60,990 bases of DNA from positions 1 to 60,990 of the forward strand of contig JANBTH010000020.1 in the NCBI GenBank assembly GCA_027578815.1, written 5' to 3'. This DNA comes from Coemansia sp. RSA 1804 (taxonomy: Eukaryota > Kickxellomycota > Kickxellomycetes > Kickxellales > Kickxellaceae). Shown one piece after another: positions 50,921 to 58,206 of this stretch (positions are counted from its first letter, which is position 1; every line of letters starts with the position of its first letter). The translations under genes were made by a program, and so were the position numbers. The notes under the pieces are model-generated. The model worked only from the letters and a program-made list of their open reading frames with translations, did not search any database and was not told the DNA's origin.

Positions 50921-52480
50921 CTACTTGGGTACGTCTGATTGATCATTGATATGTTCATCACATGAGACAAGGCTATTCTGCTCATCGCATCCCGATGCAA
51001 ACACGTTAACAGATTCAGGAATGCCAAGTGAAATATACCATCCAATCAAGAACGGGACACTGCTGGCAACCCATGCTAGATGCGAGTTAAACGGATAGGG
51101 AAGTGTATGCTTGAGGGACCAGCTCCACAGATACCCCGAGACAAGGGGACCAACCATGTAGGTGATTCCGTATACCAGACTCAACAACCCGTTTATAAAA
51201 CCAAGATACTCTCTTTTTGGCGCGGCATTGGAAACAAGGATAAACATGCTGGTCCACGCGAATGCGTCGGCGTGCATGAGAAGGTAAAGCTCGGCCACAA
51301 GAAGAGCCCAAAACAGATAGCCACCCTGAAGCAGAAACTTTATAATGCCGGTTCCATACTGGTCTCCAACTAAATTATCTGAATGTTTTGCTACGGTTGA
51401 AAGCAGCGGACATGTAACGCAAAACAATGCCAACATCAGGAGGCCGTGTCTGTAGCATCTAAGCGCACCATACTTTAGCTCGTTTCTCGGAAACACCGCC
51501 AGCTGTATAAATATTATAGATACGCTGCATATCACAAAAGTGTATCCAATGGTTTGAGTACTCATACCTAGTCCTCCGATGGTAATATCTGTGGCCGCAA
51601 ATATTGGGTAAAGCTGGGCCTGCATTGAAAATGCAAACAACAAACATGCGTTTGCGGTAAATAAGCGTATAACTGTTGGTGTTAGAATATCCCACTTTGA
51701 AAATGGCTCTGGATTTGAATTGGCTTGACACCGGCCTTCCTCTCTTTGTGACTCGGAGATTAGCGAGGTTGTTTCTAAAACAACTCCATCTGATGCGGAT
51801 TCCGTCTGCTTTACAACCAACGTCTCTTCCAAACAAAAGTAACCGACTACCATGCCAAAAAGACTTATAGACGACCCAACAAGGCATGGAAGCAGGAAGG
51901 GATACTCACGGAACAGGACAGAGTTGCCAAAAAGCCACGGATAGTTTGTTACCGGATTGGCAAGCAAACCACCAATTGCACCACCAAGCAATGTGCCAAC
52001 ATGAAACATCAACGGAATCATAGACATCATTCGACCACGGTTTGTATCATCAGATATTTCAGCTACAATTGGTTTGATAACAACTGCGTTACCAGTAAAG
52101 AAACCGTTGAGAGAGCGAACAATTATAGCCCATGTGAATGACTTTGAAACACCAAACAGAGCGAATGTCAGCAAATCGCCCAACAATCCAATAAGTATTA
52201 CCGGGCGGCGGCCGATACGGTCAGAAATAGTACCCCAATATACGGCAGTTATTGTCTTTAATAACTGATAAGACATGAATAGAAGAGCGGCATAAAAGGA
52301 TATATCCTTTGGGTCATGAACGATGTCGAATCCTCCAACCATTTGGTACATAAAAGGAAGGATAATGGTGAATCCCAATGGCTCAGTAATCTGAACGGCC
52401 AAAAGCACAGCAAGTTTGCCCCATGGCAGTGGAGTCTCTTTGACACTGCTGCCACTTCTTGCTGGTTCCCGTCTGCTCAT
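50921..52480 (-). CDS. MFS exporter (ZIFL-like/TetA-type), copy 2
   Basis: 519 residues, colinear with MFS 1: SSVKETPLPWGKLAVLLAVQITEPLGFTIILPF, motif A as GTISDRIGRRPVILIGLLGD, FTGNAVVIKPIVAEISDDTNRGRMMS and WLFGNSVLFREYPFLLPCLVGSSISLFG. The central loop is the most diverged part. The start is the ATG at 52480, giving the same N-terminal length as copy 1. An extra four TTG-led codons upstream are not needed. A tandem duplicate, so likely related or overlapping substrates. Confidence 0.9.
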   Translation of the reverse strand: MSRREPARSGSSVKETPLPWGKLAVLLAVQITEPLGFTIILPFMYQMVGGFDIVHDPKDISFYAALLFMSYQLLKTITAVYWGTISDRIGRRPVILIGLLGDLLTFALFGVSKSFTWAIIVRSLNGFFTGNAVVIKPIVAEISDDTNRGRMMSMIPLMFHVGTLLGGAIGGLLANPVTNYPWLFGNSVLFREYPFLLPCLVGSSISLFGMVVGYFCLEETLVVKQTESASDGVVLETTSLISESQREEGRCQANSNPEPFSKWDILTPTVIRLFTANACLLFAFSMQAQLYPIFAATDITIGGLGMSTQTIGYTFVICSVSIIFIQLAVFPRNELKYGALRCYRHGLLMLALFCVTCPLLSTVAKHSDNLVGDQYGTGIIKFLLQGGYLFWALLVAELYLLMHADAFAWTSMFILVSNAAPKREYLGFINGLLSLVYGITYMVGPLVSGYLWSWSLKHTLPYPFNSHLAWVASSVPFLIGWYISLGIPESVNVFASGCDEQNSLVSCDEHINDQSDVPK

Positions 52481-52663
52481 GGCTTTATTCAATGACTTGG
52501 TTAAAGATTGACGTCTGAAAATAAGATAAATAGAGTATAAAATTGTTTATTTGCAATGAAGACCCTAAAAATAATAGGTGGTGAGAGAGATTCAACTTAT
52601 TCCCTTCAAATACATTTTAGGTCATCTTTTTGAAGTAAAATCCTTTTCCGGACATAGATTCCC

Positions 52664-52689
52664 AGACATGCATATGTGCGCATCTGATT
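52664..52689. promoter_or_regulatory. Shared upstream block, MFS 2
   Basis: Counterpart of 49899-49924, located 184 bp before the MFS 2 ATG. Locus B (Fanzor relic) begins only tens of bases farther upstream, so the insertion left this block attached to the gene. Confidence 0.5.
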
Positions 52690-52886
52690 ATTATTGATTG
52701 TAAAAAATCCCTACAAGAAGAGTATGCAACATGCGCACCCAATTACACACATCTAAATATACAGGAACAAAAAACATAACACAAATAGATTAGTATTCAT
52801 AATAAAATAACAATAAAGCATTTAACAAAGCATAATAAACAACATATAACCACTTACCTCTAGGAGGAATTCGACGTTGTCCTTAT

Positions 52887-52917
52887 CCCTAATAGGGAGA
52901 TCTGTTCCGTCGCGGAA
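52887..52917 (-). ncRNA. Locus B counterpart of the candidate fRNA hairpins
   Basis: CCCTAATAGGG at 52887-52897 and TTCCGTCGCGGAA at 52905-52917, a perfect 5-bp stem around TCG. In locus A the same stem reads TTCTA/CAGAA with one pair changed on both sides. Whether any RNA is made from this relic is unknown. Confidence 0.3.
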
Positions 52918-52978
52918 TCGTTAAAGACTGCGGTTTAATGACAGATAATGATGATTAGTCTGTGCGTTGACGATGTGT

Positions 52979-53214
52979 GTTATGATGACGTATGAGATGT
53001 TAACTTTTGCATCAAATGTTAACATCTCATACCATCGTGAATAACATTTTTCTAATAGGATCTGATTCTTTAGTAGTGTATTCTTTTCAATAGTGAATGA
53101 TCGGTGGCTATAAAAAGCACCGATATTCACTATTGAAGAAGGGGTTGGTTTCTTTAGAGAGTTTTGAAGATGTTATTTTATTAAATGAAAAATCAACATA
53201 ACAAAAGTCTGATA
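52979..53214 (+). mobile_element. Hairpin-rich MITE-like element 'H' inserted in the Fanzor relic
   Basis: 236 bp absent from the equivalent place in locus A. It is flanked by ATGTGT on both sides (52973-52978 and 53215-53220), where locus A has a single 6-bp stretch, so a 6-bp target duplication is likely. It starts GTTATGATGACG and contains GTTATG inverted near the right end (CATAAC at 53197-53202). Hairpin 1 is a perfect 14-bp stem (52991-53004 with 53018-53031). Hairpin 2 is a ~20-bp stem (53086-53106 with 53118-53137, one bulge) around a TATAAAA loop. It has no coding capacity. Confidence 0.7.
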
Positions 53215-53967
53215 ATGTGTAGGGGGACCATCAGCAGGCACCTCGCCATTATCTAGCACAGCTGCATTGTCCCTGACGCGATTGCCGCGTTGGAAACGCT
53301 CAGGAACTGCACCGTTTTGCTGGAGACCATTTGCAATGTGCCGAAAGTTCATTGCTGCTGCTAGGTCGCGATTCAAACAGCGCGGATGCATCAAATCAGA
53401 CTGTCCATTAGCCACGCATCCAATACAAGTAACGTTTTTGCAACACAGAACAGCATGGCTGGTAATCACTGGCCTCACACCTTGACAGTGCGGCCGCGGA
53501 TTACCCACTTTAAGAAACTTCTTCAGTATACCCGTTTCGCAGTACGGACACATTGTTGAAGTGAGATACTCGTCAATGTGAAGGAGACGAAAACCGAGCT
53601 TCGCAAGCATACGTCTCATGCCAACACCAGGAATCGGGGCATGCCAGCGAGCATTCCTAGCAGACCAGTCACCGAGAATAAGAGTAGTATTCATCCCGAA
53701 TTTCTTTCTTAGATTTTTTGCTAGATTTAACCACATACGTTTTGTATTAATAAACGCCGACTGTTGCAACTTGCGATGTAGCGGCTGCTGCGGTGGATTC
53801 TTCTTATGCCCAGTTCTGTAAGCAACACGCTCAGCCTGGTGTCTCTGTCTGCGTCTCTGGCGCTGCTTCTGACGACGGTGGCAAATCATACGCTGTCCCT
53901 CTGGATCGGGGTCACGGGTATCTCGCAACAGCTGAAGCTGGCGCTCCTCGTTCTGTGTCTGGCGCAC
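53173..53967 (-). pseudogene. Fanzor relic, N-terminally deleted and with altered C-terminus
   Basis: The frame has no ATG at its start: a TAA lies just before the homologous AKRVSGYV segment, produced by the internal deletion. It keeps LGDWSARNARWHAPIPGVGMRRML, HIDEYLTSTMCPYC, the second Cys pair and NRDLAAAMNFRHI. Its last ~14 codons come from element H instead of the normal SVDAQTSHQLSVNRSL tail. Several substitutions set it apart from locus A, including HCQGVRP for HRRGATP and ANGQSDL for ADGQSDL. It is a dead copy. Confidence 0.85.
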
Positions 53968-53978
53968 ATAACCTGATA

Positions 53979-54347
53979 CACGTTTGGCTTATTTTTATTG
54001 TTTAAATACATTATTATTTAAATACAACTGTTATTAATCTTTAATCGCTATGCTATAACATTCGGTATCTTTCAATACTAAAACAAATGCTTTGCACATT
54101 AAAATAGTTTTTTATTATTTACTGTTGGTAAAAATAATAGTAATGGTGGCAATGTCAACGTTTCTATCTAAATAGCATGCGTTTCATGTGAATAATGATT
54201 AGCCGGCAATAAATTATGCCTTCACAGATAAAGCTTTAAGCGTGGGCGGACTAGATAATTCTATGCTTTGTTGGATACAGGTGTTAGAGAGACTTTTGCG
54301 TGTGTTCAACATTGGGACAGAAGAATTCTGAGTTGTTATAGAAATAT
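53979..54347. repeat. Conserved 5' block of the Fanzor element, copy in locus B
   Basis: Direct-orientation match to 8439-8808, with scattered substitutions and small indels, ending after GAAATAT. No open frame is shared between the two copies. Confidence 0.8.
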
Positions 54348-54684
54348 CCACTCATGCGGTTTTCTGGGAGCTTGTGTGTGTATTCGTTTTTATGCTTTAC
54401 TCACGCGGATACACGGATATCATATTTTTTTTTACAAAAAATTGTAGTTTCGACAAATCGGATATGTCTGGATTTACATTTAGTGCATCTCAGCTATCAA
54501 ACAGTCGAGAGTTAGGCATGTGGCTAATACGGATTTCGTCCAAAGTTATAGCCAATTTTCTAATTTAGAGAACGATTTGTCTTTTCTTTTCTTTCTTTTC
54601 CTCGTTGTTTCTTTACATTCGTTTTTTTAAATCTTTTTTGAGTATTAGTATTTGTAATTTCTTGTGGTGCACAAACGAGCAAAC
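54348..54684. other. Promoter region of the MATE gene
   Basis: About 340 bp with T-rich runs (54425-54433, 54580-54640) before the MATE ATG. No gene is supported. Confidence 0.5.
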
Positions 54685-56280
54685 ATGGTTGGCTCAAGAA
54701 CACACTCTGTTTCTTCCAACAACAATGGAACCCAAGAATCCACGCCCCTTTTATCGTCTGCTTTGGATGCTTCTAAAATGAGTGCCAACAACTATAGCTG
54801 CGTAGAGCCTAGAAACGCAGAACAAAGAGCACTATGCTCAACTCTCGAAGCCACCAACGACGAGTTTGCAAAGCACGATTCCGTGAGCACTGCCAAGATA
54901 ATTAAGCAGGAAACAGGCATACTTTTAATTTCTAGTATCCCCGTTTCTCTTGCCTGTATTATGCAGTACACGTTTAGCTTTGTGAACATGATTTCGCTTG
55001 GTCACTTGGGCGCAAACGAGCTTTCTGCTGCTGCTCTTGCAAACATGACAGTGTTCATGTTTATCAACGGACCTACAATTGGCTTAACTTCTGCGCTTGA
55101 CACTTTTTGTCCAACAGCATTCACTGGTTCACGCGATAGAACGCTTGTTGGCTTTCATCTGCAGCGTGGAATTATTTCTGTCACCGTTCATTTTATTTTT
55201 ATGTTGCCATTGTTGCTGAACATTGAGTCTATCTTGGTCTTCCTTCGTCAGGATCCTGAAATATCGCGCCTATGCGGCCAATTTACTTACGCTCAACTCC
55301 CTGGACTGCTTCCATGGATGTATTTCGAGTGCATTCGGTGCTTCCTTCAAGCCCAGAGACATATGAAAGCAAGCACACACATTTTGCTTGCTGTGTTTCC
55401 CCTTCATCTTTTGGGCATATATCTTTTTGTGTGGTCAGATAGCTTTGGAATTGGATTCCTGGGCGCAGCTGTTGCCAATGTCGTAACATTCTGTACATTG
55501 CTTGCTGGAATTATCGCATATTGTCGGTTTACAGAAATTCGAGCATCGTGGGGTGGATGGACACTTTGTGCTTTTACTACAATGTCTGAGTACTATCGCC
55601 TGGCCATTCCCTCGCTTGCCCTGGTGTGGGTGGACTGGATTGCGTGGGAGGGGATGGTGATTGCCGCCAGCTACCTTGGGAATACAACTCTGGCAGCACA
55701 GTCTATTGTGATAAACACATGCCCTTTGACATACCAGGGGGCCAATGGTCTGCGAATGGCGGTGAGCAGTCGTACTGGCAATCTGCTTGGTCAGGCACGT
55801 GCTCGACGCGCTGAGATTTCATCTTCTGTTGGACTGACTATTGGTTTTGTCTGCGGACTGATGGTTTGTGCGGGCTACATAGCTGTTGCCAGCTGGTGGG
55901 GCCGTATATACACTGAAGATCCGGCTGTAATTGCCACTGTTGCTGTAATCATGCCACTGTGCGGTATCTTCCAGCTGCTCGATTACATGTACTGTGTTAG
56001 TACCGGTGTTCTACGTAGCATTGGTCGTCAAGCAGTGAGCGCACTGATTGGCATTCCTTCGTATTATATCCTTGGACTCCCAATTACGATATACCTGACA
56101 TACGGCCAGCCTGCAATCGGAGTTAATGGACTGTGGATTGGGCTGTGCATTAGCGTCTTTGCAGCATCCCTCGGACAGATAATTATCTGTTTGCGCGCAG
56201 ACTACAACAAGGAAGTTGAAAAATGTCTCGATCGTATTAGCAAGACGCAGGATGCACTCACTGATGAAGAAACTTTCTGA
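54685..56280 (+). CDS. MATE-family multidrug/toxin exporter
   Basis: 531-residue, 12-span cation-coupled efflux protein. The N-terminal ~75 residues are polar (NNNGTQESTPLLSS, a dileucine-type vacuolar sorting motif in some fungal transporters). MATE landmarks include IIKQETGILLISSIPVSLACIMQYTFSFVNMISLGHLGANELSAAALANM, GLTSALDTFCPTAFTGSRDR, LPGLLPWMYFECIRCFLQAQ, ISSSVGLTIGFVCGLMVC and the second-half FQLLDYMYCVSTGVLRSIGRQ. It is related to fungal ERC1-type MATEs. The ATG at 54685 is used (seven GTG-led codons precede it). Its neighbours are two MFS exporters and two aldo/keto reductases. Confidence 0.92.
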   Translation: MVGSRTHSVSSNNNGTQESTPLLSSALDASKMSANNYSCVEPRNAEQRALCSTLEATNDEFAKHDSVSTAKIIKQETGILLISSIPVSLACIMQYTFSFVNMISLGHLGANELSAAALANMTVFMFINGPTIGLTSALDTFCPTAFTGSRDRTLVGFHLQRGIISVTVHFIFMLPLLLNIESILVFLRQDPEISRLCGQFTYAQLPGLLPWMYFECIRCFLQAQRHMKASTHILLAVFPLHLLGIYLFVWSDSFGIGFLGAAVANVVTFCTLLAGIIAYCRFTEIRASWGGWTLCAFTTMSEYYRLAIPSLALVWVDWIAWEGMVIAASYLGNTTLAAQSIVINTCPLTYQGANGLRMAVSSRTGNLLGQARARRAEISSSVGLTIGFVCGLMVCAGYIAVASWWGRIYTEDPAVIATVAVIMPLCGIFQLLDYMYCVSTGVLRSIGRQAVSALIGIPSYYILGLPITIYLTYGQPAIGVNGLWIGLCISVFAASLGQIIICLRADYNKEVEKCLDRISKTQDALTDEETF

Positions 56281-56413
56281 CTATGCCACCGTTAGCACGT
56301 ATGTTGATAATTTCTATTAGTTTTTGAATTTAAAACTGTGCTAGTTGCCAATGTATGATTATACACTTAAACACCAAATAACTAAAGTAAAATCAAACAA
56401 GCATAAATAAAAC

Positions 56414-57421
56414 TCAGTAACGCTCGCCCTGGATATTGGCGCTATCAACATACTTTCTAAGCTCCTTCAGCTCATCTTCCGACAGTTTGATTTGGCCGGC
56501 AGCAACATTCTCTTCTAAATACTTTATTTTCTTGGTTCCTGGGATAGCAATCATGTTCTCCTCTTGAGCAAGCAGCCACGCAAGACCCAGCTGCCCCGAC
56601 TTGCAACCATGCTTTTTTGCCATGAATTCCATTGCGTCTACAAGCTTCAGATTGTTCTCAAAGTGTTCGGGTTTGAAGCGTGGGTTTGTGCGGCGCCAAT
56701 CACCCTCTGGCAAGTCGTCGAAACTACGTATCTGGCCAGTCAGAAAACCACGGCCAAGGGGTGAGTAGGCAACCATAGTGACCCCAAGCTCGCGACAGGT
56801 GTTGAGTATTCCGTTTGTCTCGATATGCGTGGACCACGCACTATACTCCATCTGAATAGCAGCAATGGGATGAACCTTATATGCACGACGCAGCTCCTCG
56901 GGTGTGCATTCAGAGAGACCAATGTATTTCACTTTCCCCTCCTTGACCAGCTCAGCCATAACTGAAACCGTCTCCTCAATTGGCGTGGTTGGATCCATAC
57001 GATGCATGTAGTACAGATCAACATAGTCTGTGTCAAGGCTCTTAAGACTCTTTTCAATGCACTCGCGCACATACTCGGGTTTTCCATTGGCACCAGTAAT
57101 ACAATCGCCAAAATTACCACTTTTCTCTTCGTCTGGAGTAAATTGACGGAACGTGATACCAAATTTGGTGCACAGGAACACCTCGTTGCGGCGTTCCTTG
57201 AGTACGCGTGAGAGAAGCTTTTCGTTATGCCCTAGGCCGTAGACATCCGACGTGTCCCAGAAGGTGCAGCCAATGTCAATGGCATGGTTAAGGACTTTGA
57301 CAGACTCCTCGTCGTCAATAGCGCCATAGACAATGGACATACCCATGGTGCCTAGACCGATACGCGGCACACGCGTCTTGTTGCCAGGAACGCCGATTTC
57401 AATAGTAGGAATGGTAGACAT
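56414..57421 (-). CDS. Aldo/keto reductase, copy 2
   Basis: 335-residue paralogue of the reductase at 46606-47607. The catalytic tetrad is preserved: Asp and Tyr in FWDTSDVYGLGHNEKLL, Lys in FLCTKFG, His in YYMHRMDP. It also has SPLGRGFLTGQIRS and MIAIPGTKKIKYLEENVAAGQIKL. Differences concentrate around residues 85-105, near the substrate loop. It sits 133 bp from the 3' end of the convergent MATE gene. Confidence 0.92.
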   Translation of the reverse strand: MSTIPTIEIGVPGNKTRVPRIGLGTMGMSIVYGAIDDEESVKVLNHAIDIGCTFWDTSDVYGLGHNEKLLSRVLKERRNEVFLCTKFGITFRQFTPDEEKSGNFGDCITGANGKPEYVRECIEKSLKSLDTDYVDLYYMHRMDPTTPIEETVSVMAELVKEGKVKYIGLSECTPEELRRAYKVHPIAAIQMEYSAWSTHIETNGILNTCRELGVTMVAYSPLGRGFLTGQIRSFDDLPEGDWRRTNPRFKPEHFENNLKLVDAMEFMAKKHGCKSGQLGLAWLLAQEENMIAIPGTKKIKYLEENVAAGQIKLSEDELKELRKYVDSANIQGERY

Positions 57422-58206
57422 ATTTGGCTGAGAGCTAGAAAAATGTTAAAGAATTTTAAAGTGATATAGCGAGCTAAAAAGGCTACTGGTTGTATAGAAG
57501 GGAGAATGAGAACTTTTTGGCAATGGAACAAGAAAACTATTGTCCATCTAAAATGATTGCTTCCCCAACCCTATTTATATGAAAATATCCCACGTTTACG
57601 GTTTTCTTTATCTTATTTCGCTCAGTTAAATGCATTGCGTTTACTAGGCTGAAAAAGAATATGAAGGGAATGTTTTTCAGAGGGGATTAATTGATACTTT
57701 ATTTTGGTTTGAAATTCCCATGTCATCCTATATTGATTAGCGTCCTTTTATTGGCATCCATTTTCTTCACTTTTCTGGCTTGTAGAAATAAACTAGTTTT
57801 ATCGGAAAAAAGTCGGTGTGACTAGTGCTGAACAATTGAGACCCGAAGGATGGTGGCCGCAGTTCCATTACAATAAGATAGAAACCGCCAAGGAACATGT
57901 TTTACGTATGCCTTGCATTTTTGGGCGACTAACAATTAACCTGTTACACCATTCTATATGCGGATAGATTAGTCTAACGTGGCTAATCGTGATCAATCGT
58001 CTCAATTTCCAAGAACATGATCAAAAACAACGTCATCACGTCAAGATCAAGCAACAGCAAGCTCGCAGTTTTGTAAAGCGTAGAGTGTTCCCTTTTCTTC
58101 TCATCAAAGAATTTGAATTGACAATGTGCATCTATTCTGCTGTCATTGAATTTGCCTGTTCTACTCGGTGTATATTATAAAAGTAACAACAGCAAGTCAG
58201 ACGATA
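57422..58206. other. Divergent promoter between aldo/keto reductase 2 and the SCFD2-like gene
   Basis: About 785 bp. A short frame at 57989-58180 has no recognisable domain. No RNA gene was seen. Confidence 0.5.

Larger units (their letters stand above)
52755..54347 (-). mobile_element. Decayed Fanzor element, locus B
   Basis: A second copy of the Fanzor element in the same orientation as the main copy of locus A. Homology begins loosely near 52755 (around TATACA...TTAGTAT) and is strong from 52840. It covers the post-stop hairpins and the C-terminal Fanzor coding part. It then jumps at CACGTTTGGCTT (53979-53990) straight to the 5' block ending at 54347. Relative to locus A, about 1.6 kb between two copies of that 12-bp motif is missing (N-terminal coding part, tandem repeats, AT-rich filler). 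A 236-bp element H is inserted near its 3' end. Left boundary uncertain by some tens of bases. Confidence 0.8.
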
